A DNA stretch of 64,000 nucleotides from Gymnogyps californianus (taxonomy: Eukaryota > Chordata > Aves > Accipitriformes > Cathartidae): positions 9,114,428 to 9,178,427 of the forward strand of contig NC_059480.1 in assembly GCF_018139145.2 (NCBI RefSeq), written 5' to 3'. Positions within the stretch are counted from its first letter, which is position 1, and each line of letters opens with the position of its first letter. Under the pieces are notes generated by a model. The model saw only the letters and a program-made list of their open reading frames with translations, was not told the DNA's origin and did not search any database. The position numbers and the translations under genes were made by a program. Below, one piece after another: positions 35,001 to 57,019 of this stretch.

Positions 35001-38000
35001 TGGGCTAGTGATGCAGAAAGGAATATAATTTCTTCCCTGCAGCCACAGTATTTACCAGAGACACTTTCAAAGGTGAGAGCAGAAATAAAAACTTCTACGC
35101 TGTGGCACTGAAGGTACGTGATATGTGTTAAAAACATAACAGTGCTTTAAAAAATTGAATTCTTGAGCACAAGTTATTAAGAAGGGCAACATGAAAGAAG
35201 TAAACTTGTAACGCGGTCGTGATTGTCCTAACGCATCCCCATACATCGTAAATGGCAGAAGATCCCCACAAATAGCGTATACTGAGCTTTATCCTGTGGC
35301 TGCAGTTAGCTCCAGTGAGAACTTTCCTCAAGCAGAGATGGCAGTCACCTGTCCCAGATAAGATGGAACAGAACAGTTTACAGTACGTGACTACCCACCC
35401 ACGTTGTGTGTTGGTAAGCTGGGTTCTGCCCTCCCATCTGCTTTTTCCTCCCTCTCTTGGACTAATACCACTAATGTCTGGCAGCCTATTCCAAATCCTG
35501 AACTTAACATTCAATTTAATCTTCCGGTCTGGAGTCTGGTATGCTCCACTCAGGTGGAGGAATAGGGGATTACCACCACAAAAAACTTTTGGCACAACTG
35601 GAAACTGCAGATCTTTGAGAGTTCACGCAGCCTGTGATCTCGCAGAGGTCAAAAAATTCCTGAGAAAGCTTCAAGCCTTGTGCCCCAGACTGTGTAACGC
35701 AGAGAAATGTTGCACAGCAAAAAAAAAAAAAAAAAAAGAAAAGAGCACAAAGAAAAAAAAAAGCCAGCAGCTTGTATTTCCCATGATTTTCCCCACGGTG
35801 TTGTGGTATACGCCGTCTTCCCTGCTTTCCCACAGAGTGCCCCAAAGCGCTGTTTTTTTCTGTAAGATGTGTGGATAGTGTAACTGATGCACACCCCTTC
35901 AGATGCATATCTCTGTGCATCTTTAAACAGCTAGAGAACACAAGTGTCCTGACTGAAATAGTTATAATAATAAAACACCACCAGCCACACAGATTTTCTC
36001 TTTTTGTATTTTACTTAACTTTTTTTTACTGAAACTTGAGCAAAGTTTGGCTTTGGACAAGCAATCTGTACACTCAAAGGAACCCAAAATACAAATATAA
36101 TACTGGGATTCTACAGTAGCCAGAGATGTATAAAATGCATGATTTTTTCTGACTGGTACTGTGATGTGGATCCAGACTAACGCTCCTGAAACCAGTGGCA
36201 TTTCCCCAAATCTGCATAAGCAGAGAGAAGGATTTGGCATACGCTCAGACTGTCCATTTTAATTTGGCTCTGAAATATTTTCAAATGTATGGGTAGGAAC
36301 CTGATATGTAATATGATCATTCAATTGTGAATAAGCCTGAAAATCCCGTTTAGTCCTGTGACCTTCAACTTTTTGTAATGTGCCAACCTCTAAACATTTT
36401 AAAGCTGACCCTCACGGGACAAATTTAAGCTTCTGATGATCGATTTGCTTTTCTTACTTACCTTTCGCAGATCCTTTAGAAGCAGTCCATGGATCCCAGT
36501 TGAAACCATTGGTTTAGTCAAAATGGCAAATACTGTTTACAGAGAAAAGGCAAGAATAAAGCTATCACGTGGAAAGAAAAGAAAAAGATGGCGTATACAT
36601 TTCTTACTGTAATCAGTATTCCAGGGCGTAGCTACGTAATAGCTTCCGTTGCGACTGCAGCTCCTGTAAACATACCCAAGTTGGTGCGAGCTCGCTAGCT
36701 CGCCCAGACAGTGCTGGCAGTGCAACTGCGACACCCGAGCGGCTCACTGCAGCCAGAAAGCCTGCAGGAGTCAAGCAAAGTAAGAACTGCGCAGTGAGCT
36801 CCAGCTGAGCTCCACGAGCACTCAGAGCTGGCTTCAGCATGTCTACGTGAGATGGAGTTATAGCAGTGACTGTTGGCTGGGCTCTTCTGAACTGCAAGGT
36901 ACTGGAGCTTACCTGATTGAATAGAAATGCTGATACGCATGCTGCTTTTGCAGTAGAAGCACAAACAGGGAAATCATATATTGGTGCATATGATGTACAC
37001 ATGTACATATTTTATATATTTATTTTTCTTAGAAAACATTGCTGCTGTTTATGTCCATTAATTTACATATATTTATTCTTACTACAGTATCATTTATAAT
37101 AATACTTTCACTTCTATAGCACCTCCTCTTCAAGGATCTCCAATTGCTTAAAAACTTTAATAAATAAAGCCTCACATCTTGCCTGTGAGGTAGGTCAATG
37201 CTATTATCAAACTTTACAGATGCATTAACTGAAGAACAGAGAGGTTAAGGCCAAAATTTTCAAATGTTTGTACCTGAAGTCAACCATCTAAATTCTCATT
37301 TAGATGCTTAAATAAAAGTCTTGTGATTTTCTTTGGTGCAGAACATCCACAACTACTGCTGAAGTCAACAGGGGCTAATGGTCAGGCCTGATTTTAGGAG
37401 GCATACACCTTTTACACGGCTAACGAGCAACTCCAAGTTTGAAAACACTGGCCTAAATACACGAACCACGGTCAGAGCCACAGGTTGATCCCAGTAATTT
37501 ATCTCCTCAGGGCCTTTATATTATGATATACGACTTTAAAAGGCTGGTGCGGATCTTTTTAAATAGACATAAGTGACACAAAAATCATATTACTGTTTCC
37601 ACAAACCATGTCCATCGTAACAGAGTCTGTATAAATACCGCCTGGGTTTGTGGGGTTTTTTGGGCGTCAGGGGGTTGTTTTTCACAGATTTGTGATAATC
37701 AAGACAATGCACAGTACACATCACTTGTGCAGTCATAAAACACATCACACATCTTCACCTGCTGTCTTTACATTTCTACATAGTAAATTCATTTGCACTT
37801 GTGATAAATAGAAGTGGTCAAGTAAAGGTCTATTAAGAGGATACTTGTCAGAATATCATGCAGACAGCTTGCAAAATACACATACTAAAAGATCACTTTT
37901 AAAATTCTTGAATTGTTAAGCACGAAAATAATTACCTCATTCCATTACAGTACTGTGTAGAAACATGGAATAAGCAGCATTATCTTATTCCCAATAGAAT

Positions 38001-38850
38001 AGATTATAACAACTAATTAAGTTAAAAAAATTCAGGCACCAAATGAATTATCCTGCAACATAGAACAGTATCTATATAGAGTGCTCTCCTTAATATACTA
38101 CAAAACCAGCTGTGTGGCAATGTTTTTCCATTTCCTATTACGAGCATCTCATCACATTTCAAGACATCTTTGATGTTCCAACCTCACAGAACAAAAACGT
38201 TTTCTACTGGCCTTTACAGAAACTCATAATGCAGAAGAGAAACTTACCAAGAGAGAAAACCACTGTCTTATTATAGCTACTTCGACTGAAGGTAAATGTT
38301 CAATACACAAACTATGCTACCGCATTCCACTTTTACAGTGACGCTGAAAGTCCATATTTTAACGTGGGCTTCTCTCACTGTGTAAAAATTGAAATCAATG
38401 GCCAGTGAAATATTACTCTCTACCACAGGAGTCTCTTAGCTCTATTTTAGAGCTCCATTAATTAAATCATCTTCCATAAATTAAGTGTGTAATGTAGTGT
38501 TTCAGTCTCCCACACTAAATGAGAATTTCAAAGAATTAAATAATAAAGCTTATTTTAAGCAACCAACAGAGGGCCTGATGGCCTTCTAATAAAGTTATAA
38601 CAAAACCGTACTCAATAAATTGTAGGGAAACTTTGGCTCAGTCTCTTTAAGATAATACATTTCTGTTACAGCTTCTTCTATATGTACTTGTCAACTTTAT
38701 AAAAGGGAAAACACAAAAGGCATTTAACATCGTCATCCTGTTCTGCTCCTAACCACAGTGACTCTCTCCGATTATCTTCCAGGTGGGGGCAACAGTAAGC
38801 CAGTTTTCTTTAATCCAGATTGTGTCCTTCTGCATCAGGGAGCACAGAAA
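32100..38850. other. AT-rich intergenic region between PAX3 and the RING-finger gene
   Basis: AT-rich sequence with no recognisable gene. It contains an 8-bp perfect palindrome with a TCF/LEF-like ATCAAAG core at 33141-33159, an A-rich run at 35720-35762, and the MIR-like fragment at 37100-37260. Scattered TAAT sites are present without a clear cluster. Confidence 0.7.
37100..37260 (+). repeat. MIR/CORE-SINE-like fragment
   Basis: CTTCTATAGCACCTCC is followed by CCTGTGAGGTAGGTCAATG, TTTACAGATGCATTAACTG and AAGAACAGAGAGGTTAAG. This is the characteristic order of the MIR core (GTGAGGTAGGTA, TTTTACAGATGAGGAAACTG, AGGCACAGAGAGGTTAAG). The match is clear but diverged. A further decayed repeat with GAAGTCAACAGGGGC and GGCCTGATTTT follows at about 37290-37395. 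Confidence 0.6.
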
Positions 38851-39343
38851 CCAGGGTACGCTCCCGACAGAGGCGAGGAGGAGCGCACCCCCCAGTCTCA
38901 GAGCCCCAGCTCCCCAGGGAGGCCCTTCGAGACACCTTTGCTAGAGAGACACGTCCTGCCCTCCCTCCACAGCGGCCGGACCCTCCGCGGCCCCTCGCCC
39001 GGTCACCCTGCAGACCATCCCCGCCACCTCGGACTGTGCCAGAGCCGCGGGGCTGGCCTGGCTGCAGGGCCCACCATGCCACCCTGGCAGGGCTGGGGCC
39101 TGGGCCTGGGGCCTGCCGCCCCCCGCCACCACGGCAGGCGCCAGGCCCAGAGCTGGCGGGCCCGTCACACCCAGGAGAGCCACGGCCTCGCCCGTGTTCT
39201 CCCCCCGCTGCTGCCCACCCGCCTCTCGGCCGGGTCGGGGCTAACACCAACCAAAGGAGGGGTACCTGCGAGCAGGGGCCGCGGCCGAACCGCTCCTGGG
39301 CCGGGCAGGGCCGCCCGGCCGCGCTCTCCCCTCACGGCGGCGC

Positions 39344-39367
39344 GGGGGGGGGGGGGGGGGGGGGGGG
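39344..39367 (+). repeat. 24-base poly-G run
   Basis: A homopolymer of 24 G residues in the probable 3'UTR or downstream flank of the minus-strand RING gene. It is G-quadruplex-capable and prone to sequencing and length errors. Confidence 0.9.
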
Positions 39368-39475
39368 CGGACCCCGCGTCCCCTCACAGTCCGCTCCGCG
39401 CCTGCCTGCCTCCCGCCCAGCCCAGCCCAGCCCGGCCCTCAGCGCCCGCCGCCGCCCGGCCCCGCTCCGCCGGCG

Positions 39476-47440
<7,965 letters not shown>

Positions 47441-47449
47441 AAGCAAACC

Positions 47450-47700
47450 AAGTGTTAGGGGTCAATTAGGAACAATTATAGACCAAAAGAGAAAACATCA
47501 TTTTGCCACTGTATCAATCACATACTGAGCACTGTGTGCGCTTCTGGTGCCTTTTCTCTAGGAAGGAAAATGTTCAGGGAAGAGCAAGAAGGACCAGGGA
47601 TTGGGAAGAGCTTCCTTACGAAGGAAACCCAACGGACCAGGACTCCACAACCTCCGGAAGAGGCGGCTTAGAGGGGATACAATAGCGGTCTAATTGACTC
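47450..47700 (+). mobile_element. Decayed CR1 LINE fragment (reverse transcriptase C-terminus)
   Basis: An old CR1 non-LTR retrotransposon piece. The nucleotide order CAATTAGGAACAATTATA, AAAACATCATTTTGCCACTG, GAGCACTGTGTGCGCTTCTGG and AGAGGCGGCTTAGAGGGGATA follows the 3' part of CR1 ORF2. The plus-frame translation at 47503-47685 keeps shadows of the RT C-terminus (LYQS, EHCVRFW, ELPYE, GRGGLEGI) but is diverged and cannot be functional. CR1 is the dominant LINE of birds and other sauropsids, which supports the taxonomic call. Confidence 0.75.
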
Positions 47701-48263
47701 TGCCGAACAAGCCAAGCGACTCAGACACAGCGAACGGATCTCCAGCATTACAAGGGAACGGAGACTGCCAAAAGGGATGCTGCCAACTTGTAAACTTGCC
47801 CTGCCAAGGGTGAGTGTAACTCTAGAAGGAAAGGGATATCTGATTTGTTACTTGGCATACTACTGCTGTAGTCTCTTCTGCTGGCCCACTCATTTTCATA
47901 ATATTGGAAAGGAAGATGAGAAGCTTGTTTCTAATGGGTTGATTAGATATTAAATATTTTGGAACAAAAACGACTGACAACCGGGATGTCTTTCTGATGG
48001 GGGTGAGAACTCAGGATGTTACATTTGGAGAGAAAACTCTCCAATTAGCTAAAAATGCGGTTCTAGCTGAGTCAAGAAAGAGATTCCTTCATCCTAATTT
48101 GAAATCTAAATTACTTTAATTGAAGAGTATATGGTTCCTGAGTTTTATGAGTAAGAATAATTGAAAATGGATTAAATTGCCGTTTTTTTGTTCACAATTG
48201 TTTTTCCCACAAAAATGTGGACTAAATTTGTACTCCCACTAGTGAATGCCAATTTGGAAGAAT

Positions 48264-48330
48264 TCCACTGAATTCATTGCAGTTGCCCTAGTTGCACCGT
48301 CCTTAGCGAGTACAGAATTAGGCCCTGTAT
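48264..48330. repeat. Degenerate palindromic interspersed repeat (one half)
   Basis: CCACTGAATTCATTGCAGTTGC is followed by TTGCACC and ends ACAGAATTAGGCCCT. This matches the right half of the same palindromic element type, with its GAAGTCAATGGAGTTGC core and AGAATTAGGCCC terminus. Confidence 0.4.
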
Positions 48331-51300
48331 GCATAATTTTTCCACTTTTAGACCTGAGGGAATATAATTGGGAGCCAGGCTGAGGTCCCATTCCAGATCA
48401 AGTCTTTCATATGCAGATTATAAAATCAGTGAAAAACAAGCTTGGTTTGGCAGTTACTTTAAAAGAGACCTTTGGATGATTTTATCAACAGCAGAAGAGG
48501 CAATTCATTCTTCATGCTAGAAATCATCATGTATCTCATTTTGCGAGATGTGATCGATACTGACTGGGTTTTGTGTGGAGAGAAAAATACCGTATTTGGG
48601 AGAAATTTTCTTAGGACCACTTCAGGTCTCTGGAAACACTTCTGCCCTCAAAAACCTCATCCCGTAATCTCAGAGAAATATTTTTACCCAATGTATTTAG
48701 ATCAATATTTTTGTTTTATTGCTATAGTCTTGTCTCTTTCACTGTCTGAGGCTTCAAATAAGATTTCAGAAGCTCATCCAAAGTTTCTACATTAATTCTG
48801 CTAGAAGCATGGACATTGAGTTATAGCTGTGGTTTGGATTTGTAGATGCTACTTCTCTCAACTCTTGCACTGCTAGAGACCTCATAACCGCTAAGGAAGG
48901 GAGTTAAAACATGATTTTCTCTTCAGCCATTGCCAGGAAAGCTGCCAACCAGATGGATGATCCATGGTGGATGGTCAACAATCGTAGTTAAAAGATCTGT
49001 AGGTGCTGCCATTGTCTTTCAAAAGAATGCATATTCCCCAAATGAGCACAAATAAATAAAGATAACAGGGTGGGCATGGATGTCTTCTCTAAAACAATCA
49101 ATGGATGTCTCAAGTCTTGTTGACTTGCACAGTGTCCGTGCAAGGGCCACTGGTCAGGCTGTAGCACTGTAAATGCTGCCGTAATATCCACCCTCCCAGT
49201 CAGAGGGTGCAGTAACTCCTGTCAGGTGTGATCGGTCACCTCTCGGATGAGATCTGATATTCAACAATTTGATGCAGAGGAAATATTCTTTACTAAAATA
49301 GTTAAAAATTATTAAAATAGCCATACAGACAGTTGATAGAGTTTGCATTAAAGGGAGATGACAAAGTATGGCCATGTTTCTCTCCTGCAAAAAATATTGA
49401 AAATGCGTGCCATTTGGTGATATTTAAATACATTTCAACAGCAAAATGTTTGCTCTGAGAGTGAGGCATAGTAGAAAATCACGCCTACTATGAGTTATTA
49501 GAGGTGAAAGATCAATTATGACTCCATTCTGAAGAGGGATGAGGGAGCCGCCCAGGCAAGCCATCTCCTCAGTCTGCCTGTGTCTGAATTCAGTGATGTC
49601 TCCACGAAGAGGTCTGTAAGTGCAGGGTAGCCCTATATTTCTGTCTTCCTTATGGATCCCTTTTCCTTCCTTCCTTCCTTCCCGCGGTCTGAAGATGGTC
49701 ACATTTTTAAGGGGTTGTAAACTGCTTCAGAAAGCAAGGGCAGGACAGTCTGAGGCTCTGGAATTATGCTGGTCACACCTGAAAGAAATAGTAATCTCAA
49801 CTTCACTTATCCATACGTAAGAATAGCAGTACCCTTGCTTCATCAGTAGCTGAGTATTAATTGGTAGAAACAGGGCAAATTCCCAGAATATAAAAGGTGT
49901 TTTCTTACTGCCCTGTACAGTTCATTTCTTACCTTCCAGTGTTTGAAGTGGATGACTTGTATTATTTCTAATGAATCAAGGCAAATGCTGTCAGACCTCC
50001 TAATGATTGTTTCTATCTACTATACCATAAAAAATGTACATATGTATCCTTCTTGGTTTACTGCCAGTCAATCAATGTTAAAACGCTGACATATGGGTGT
50101 GGGATTTTTCGCTGTCTTTAAAATAGGATCAATGACATTAAGGTTTGCCATGTAAATAGTAGAAATAAAGCAAAAAACCCAAGAGATATTTATGGTTTTA
50201 GGATGACATCTGTAATGTGGGTGGCAGTAGAATGAAAAGTAGAGAATTTCAAAGCTCTTCATAGTTGAATGAATTGACTGAGCATATATTTTTTAGCAGT
50301 TTAAAAAGCATTAGTTACCCAAAGTTCATGCATACAAACAACAAAAATCTGTGAACTAAAGGTAAAATAAATCTATGAACTGGCTGCACTAGCCTCAATC
50401 CATTTCATTGCTCATTTTCCACTCCCACCCTTCCTTCTCTGAACTGTTAACTCCGGAACAGACTTTTTGTTGAAACTCACAAATTACCTGAAAGAAGAAA
50501 AATTAACAAGTCAGCAGCTCCCAGCAAAAGCCACTGTTGTCCTTCTCAGGATGCTTTTTGTTGGCTCAGTCTCTGCAGGGACTGAACAATCCTGATGGCC
50601 GGGTTAATCTGCACTGGCAATGCCCAGCTCTGTACCACAAATAAACAGAGTTTAGAGGAAAGAAAAATACCCTCAGTCTGTTGCATTGCTAACAAGTGTT
50701 TGACAGCAGTGACTCATGCTGTCATAATGCAGCGATAAACATTTAGAAAACATAATGCATCAGCTTCAAAAATGATGGCAGGAAGTTTCATGCATGTAAG
50801 GTGTCACTAAGGAGAAGCTATCAAGGGGCAGGATGGAGAAGTACCCGGCTTTCAAATCCATCCTCTGCTCTGAACAGGATGAAGAACCGTGGAAAACCGT
50901 GCAGTGCACAGAGGGCATTTGGAAGTGGTCTCTGCCAGGGCAAGATAAACTGCTGCTCCCCAGCACTAGTGAGTATCAATTACTTTTCCTCCAGAAAAGG
51001 TATGTGATTAAAATCAGCAGCTCCTTTCCAACAGTTTTTGCTCAGTTTTGTACGTGCTGGGTGTGAGCTGCCCATTAGCAGCTGACTGCTTAAAGACAAC
51101 ACACCATGTTCAGGCTTCCTTCTGCACACATGGGCTTAGAGCAAAACCAGCCTTTCTGGAATAACAGCTCGCTTGAAAGACAAGGAAATTGTAAAAAGTA
51201 GGGTATTATGCTGTATTCAGTAATAATTACTCAAGAACTGTCATGTCACTGGTTTTTCACATGCTGAATGAGGATTTGTTCAAGAGAGCATTCCAGGAGA

Positions 51301-51949
51301 TGTCTCAGAATAAAACAAGCAAAGAGAAAGGATGTTTGTTCAGCTGAGCCCTTCCAGCAGTGCCCACGTCTCTGTAGTGAAGGTGTACTGTCACACTGAC
51401 CATTTCCAGGGGAGCTGGTTGTAACGATCTAGGAGCTGGTCACTGCTAGCAAAGACCCTCCCGGATGCTTTTACAGGGGTGATTGACAGAGGCTGCCAAA
51501 TTCGCTTGTCTTTGTGTCATCCCTTCAGTCCAGGCACTGACTGCTATAAGCAGAGATGCACCAGACAGCAGCATGGGAGCCACCGTAAAAAAAATGCTAG
51601 AAACTCTTTCCATGGTTTCAAGTACATCAAGGCAAAACTCAACCCAGAGAAAGAGAAGTTTTCACCATTTTAAGCCTAGACTGCTGTTGAGACAATCAGA
51701 ATTTTTTCCAGAGGGCTAGTATATGGTATTGTAAATAAAATCAGATAGGCCAACTCTTATGATAGTTGAGCTTTTAAAAATTCTTAGGGGTTAAGTTTGA
51801 TATTTAAACACAGCATTATTAATTTCTCTTCTGCTGTTATTTCCCAAAACACTGGAACAGCGAAGGTATGGTATAGCCTACAAATAACCAGAAATGTTGA
51901 GAACACCTCTAGGAATTTCACAGTAGATATGTGTGCAATTGAAGTGTCC

Positions 51950-52090
51950 AAGTGATATGGTGCAGATAATTATTTAAATGACATGCTAATCATCACTGGA
52001 AATTAGCAATACCATTTCAAGCAATGCAAATCATAAGCAATTACATAGCATTATCTAGTTACTTACACTGCAAACAGAAAAGTTAATTAT
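51950..52090. promoter_or_regulatory. Candidate noncoding element with perfect POU octamer
   Basis: Contains ATGCAAAT (52024-52031), a perfect POU octamer. Close by are TTATTTAAATGACATGC, CATGCTAATCATC, GGAAATTAGC, AAGCAATTAC and GTTAATTATT. The clustering of POU and homeodomain sites suggests a developmental enhancer. Which gene it would serve is unknown. Confidence 0.3.
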
Positions 52091-55000
52091 TCCTACCCAA
52101 GACAGCAGCTGCAGCTTCAGCACATTCTCTTTCTTGCAGTTTTTGGAGATGCTTTCATCTTTCCAAGTTCTAAAATTCACTTTGCTTTTGTACTTACATT
52201 CTCTAAAACTGAAAATGTGACCATATATAATAATGATTTTATAATAAAGTTATGTGAGAATTATAAAAACATGGGTCTACAATTCCATTTTTTCCCGTGC
52301 TAAAGTTATGGGAGTTGATGAGCAGTTCGGACCCTAAAGGACTGATATATTTAGCACATACTGTGTGCTGGAGCTTTACATTTTTAAGACCATCTGTGCA
52401 AAGACAATCAGCTATGTGTTCAGTGCGTTGAAGGCTGTGGAGGTATTACAGAAACATGTTCCAGTCTTGCTATACTGCTCAGTTAAACTAATGAAGATAT
52501 CTGCATAGAAAACACTTTGTTATAGTCAGAAAAGGCACACAAAACATGCACGCTGGAGACCCGTTACAGCTGTGCGGACTCCTGTGGTGCCAAATCAAGC
52601 TGGTTTTATGTTGTTAGGTCTCAAATGGAGATCAAATCTGGGAGGGATTCAATGAGAGTTGTACCTATCCATGGCTTTACATTGCAGACACAAGACCGTT
52701 CCTACTGCTGCAAAGCAAAGCCTGGTGAAACTTTGTGATTCTTTCTTTATAGACCTATGTTGCAAAAAATTTTTTTCTAAGAAAATTTCTTCAAAATTAA
52801 TTTTATTTGAACTTTAATATGCATTAAATCAAAAGCAAAAAATTCAAGTGCTGTGAAAACCATAGTCTGTCATGCATTGGTTTCTAAGGGCACCTTCTAC
52901 AGAACTTTGCCATCTCTTTACCATACTTCAAAATCTTCAGTTCTTCCAGCTAAGCTGAGAAAGCTCCATTTTGTTCCCTGTGAGGTTAGCGGGTGGTTGG
53001 GTCTGACATTCAGTACAAAAGTCTCAGATCCAAAATAATGTGTTCGGTAACGTGTCAACTAAATAAAATGAAAATGCAAGAATCTTACAAAAAGAGTACT
53101 CAGAACTTTTGGTATTAAAGCATACAAATTTTAATGGTTTCTTTCACAATATAAACAGTGAAAAATGCAAATTGCCAAAAAATGGCAAAAGAAGATGAAA
53201 GTAAGAGTTGGGCTCTAAGTATGTTGAGAAAATGACTGAGGATAATGAAAACATATGGGATGAAGCTCGGAAAGAAAATTTGTTCAAAACCTGTTTAAAT
53301 ACAATGTGTCATGATACTGATGAGTTGGTGGGATTTCTGTCTTCACTGCATGGCCAAAGGATTTCTGCGTCTAGCCGTAAGGGTCTTCAAATGGTGAAGA
53401 AGAGGGATCGATCGCAGCAAAACTGTAAGTTGAGTCCCACCGCTCCCTCTGGCACGGCCCACATCCCACCGTCAAGCTCTGTGGTCCCAGCTCGCAGCAT
53501 GCTGGCGTTTGTAGCTCTGCCCTGCCAAATCTTCATCACCCCTCCAGGTATTACAGATATTCGTAAGTCCTTTCCCCTGGTACCAGAGACATCTCATAAT
53601 GCAGTGGCTCTGTGCCTATGCTACAGCAGTTTCAGCGGAGGCTTCAGTTTGTCCGTGTTCATGTCATCTCAGTGTTTTTTTGTTTGGAAAACTGCAGTTC
53701 TGACATTTGTGTGTACAACTCGTAACCCACCGCTGCCTCAAAGGGCTATCAGCTGAAGTAACTCTGAGTACGATCTTCCACAGTGAAATGCAGTTGCTGT
53801 CTGTAGAGCGACGGTAAAAGTTGTGCTCATATTTGCTCCTCCAGACTCATTCCCTCAGCTTACGAGTCAAAACAAGATTTGTCTGGCTGTTGGGATTGCA
53901 AACTCATGCTGGCATCCGAAAACTCAGCTGTGTTCTCCTAGCATTGTTATCCACCCCCAGTCATGGAATTTGTACTTCGCTCTTAGCTTTGTTGATGCTG
54001 GAGGCAAAATTACCCACCGTCATGACAGTGACGCCCGTTGTTGTTAAGGAAATGCCTTCAGCACAAGGCACTATTTTCAGCTTTCTCAGAAGTTATCCTT
54101 TGTATTCTCATCTTTCATGCTTATCCTCAGCCCAGAGGTGATTTTCTTCCCTTGTGAAAATGTAGCTGAATGCTGACCAGCTATTAGTGAGATATTTTGG
54201 CCCTAAATGAGGTAGTTTAACCAGTTAAAGCTTTAAAAATGTTTTTTACAGCTGGATGGTTTATAAATAGCTTCTTTTAAACACTCTCAGAATACTACTC
54301 ATCTAGTCCTTTGCAGTGATGTTGCTTCCACTGGTTTTACAGAAAACTGCCTTTCTAAATGTCAGAAAATCTGTATGGGCCACACAAAGTATGGGACAGT
54401 TCTTGAATTTTTTATTTGTTTCATTTTGTTTTTTTTTCTAAAGCAGATCTTTCAAGGAGCCAAATCCTGAGTATTTTTCTTGGCCATCACAGGTAATGTG
54501 AGGTAGGTCTCAGGAAAAGGCAATTAGAGCATTGTTCTATAAGAGGAATAGAAGAGGAGTGATTCATACCCTTGCTTTGAGCAAGAATAAACAAGTTGTT
54601 CCATGAGCAGTGCAAATGATAAAAGAAGCTTCCTATAGATTTTTATTCCACATTATTAGGCACTTTCCACTGCAATATTCAGTCTTCTGCCCTCGGTTCT
54701 CTCCTCAAACCCTCCATCCTCTCTGTGGCCCAGACACCTCAAACTGATGTGCTACGGTCCTTCCTACGATCCTCTATTCCATCCTGGAAGTATCTCTATT
54801 TCCTTCTTCCCGGTCCCCCAAAACCATGCTGCTGTGTCCTGCAGCTGTGCCTGTATCTGTTAGGTACCCGATAGGCAAGAGCTGGAATTGCCAGCAGCAC
54901 GCCTGGAATTAAGCCTGTCCCCAGTGGGGCCATCAGGTAGCCCAAATTGTGTCTCTGTCCACTATTCCACTGCTGTTTCTCCCTAAAACCGCAGGAGGGC

Positions 55001-57019
55001 AAGTCTGGGGAAACCTCTGCTCCCATGATGAATGTGGTTTGAATTTGCCAGACGGTTCAAAAATTGGTTGAGGGGAGGTGGTAGAGGCAGATTGATTAGA
55101 TTGATTATTATCTTCCTAAGATAATGTCCAAAAACCATCAATGGGTTTTCTTTGTGTCCTAAACTGAATCTGAAATGTTTCTTTCATTCCAGAAATAAGT
55201 CTGTATTAGGAACATAACTTTCACAAGTCCCTTCACTTTCCTTAGCAAAAAAGGGGTCACAGGCTTCCATCATCAGCTTATGTACCACTTATAATTGCTC
55301 ATGTTGATTCAATGAGCGTTAGGCATCTTGCCTCTCCAGGTGTTCCCACAAATCTCTTTTGCTGGATATTTGCACCCCTGGGCCCCCAAGCACCTTTGTA
55401 AAATGCCCCCACACCTCCAACCTAATTAGGGTCAGCTCATTTCTAAGCTAGAAATGACAGGCAGCATCGTTTCCACACGCAGCCTTACTTTGCAGAGACA
55501 AAGAGTCACTGCAGTCTTGACTTAAGGGATGCTTAAAGTTCCTTCAGATCTCGCACGCTTCAAACCCAGTTTGCATTTTTTTTCAATGACACTGCAGTTC
55601 TGGTCTTGCTTCTTCTCCCATTCCGCAGTGGTTTGTATCTGTGTAAGGCGAGAGGGCTTGCTTAGTCTGGTATTGCCTGTTCTGCATAGCAGCAGGAAGG
55701 TCTCAGGCCTGGCTTTATCTAACGCTTTGCTACTCAAGCTAGCATAAGGAAATAAGGGGGTAAAACTGCATGCAGTTGTTGTGCGCGAATGCCTCTGCTA
55801 AAATAATCTACTAATGCAAACTGAAGCACAGCTGTATTAAGCTAATGTCAAGACAACGGTAAATTCTTAAAAGTAGATTCCCCCCACGCCCTCTTTGGCT
55901 TTCTTGGAAGCCTTAGTGAATAAAGACAAACCAAGAGCTGGAGTGCTCAGAGACATGGACAAGGCAGATTAAAATTAACAATAGGTAGAAATCCCCCCCC
56001 CCTTTTTTTTTAACTTTTTGGGCTCTATTAGGTTTAGAGTAAGTTTGGAAAAAAAATCTCAGTCATCCTGAATTCTTATCAGCTGGATGCCGACGTCCTC
56101 ACTGAGGCACACTCCCGCTAACTTAAGTGTTTGCCTGAAGAAGAGTTAGGTAGAAGCTGGCTACAAATTGTTAGTTCTATTTTAATACTTGGGAAGTATT
56201 ATAATGACAATGGGGAGACACAAGTATGTAGGCAGATCAGATAAATATTGACCTGTGGTTGACAAAGAGATGTTTGAAAATACCTACAGAGTGCTGGCCC
56301 TGGCCACGCACTTTCATTCCTGCTTGCCTGCTTTACGCCGTGTCTCTGGATGAGATCCTGTCTCACTGGCATCAGCGGCAAAACTCCCAGCAACACCGGC
56401 AGGGCTGTAATTTTACTCGTCAAATTAACATGTTAAAAACTCTTGTATGTGTCATCATATAGGTGGATAAAGCAAGAATGAAATCTTTTTGAAGACTCTT
56501 TCCGTAATACAATGAAAATAACCATGAAGGAACTATGGACTGAACTCATCCAGCTCTACTGAAGTCAGTCTGTGTAGAAGGAATTAAGCAATATAAATGC
56601 AATTTTAAATTGAAATTCCACACTTGTGGATGTTTCACATATCTGAGAAACAGCAAAAAGAACAGAAAAGCTTCCCAGATACTTATGAGTGCACCTAATA
56701 AATTATGCAGCCATTAAAAAACAAAACCAGAAGCAAACAATGAATAATTCCTGCAAGTAAACAATATAAACATATGACCAAGCTGGAACGGGCAGCCTCC
56801 CTCCTCAGCCCGCGTGAACTGGTTCTGCCAACAAGCGAGCTGCAACCCTGTCATCACAGCTGCACGGACGGCTGCATGCGCGCACAAGCAATGAGGAAAG
56901 CACTTGAAACGTGATGTCACCCGGAGCTGCGGTTGGGCAGACCTCGAATGACAGAAGATTACATTTTGAGAAGATAAAAGAAAACGAATGACACAAACCA
57001 ATTAGATGAGATCTGTGGA

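Larger units (their letters stand above)
47700..56800. other. AT-rich intergenic region upstream of SGPP2
   Basis: No gene is recognised. The longest open frame (53208-53756, plus, 182 codons) has no hydrophobic, domain or codon pattern I can identify and looks fortuitous. A motif-dense AT-rich stretch at 51950-52090 is listed separately. Simple runs occur at about 49667-49685 (CCTT) and 55995-56012 (C8 then T8). Confidence 0.65.

Noticed and set aside
53208..53756. 182-codon plus-strand open frame in AT-rich intergenic DNA
   Set aside because: No domain, no family similarity and no supporting signals; length within chance for a 64-kb window.
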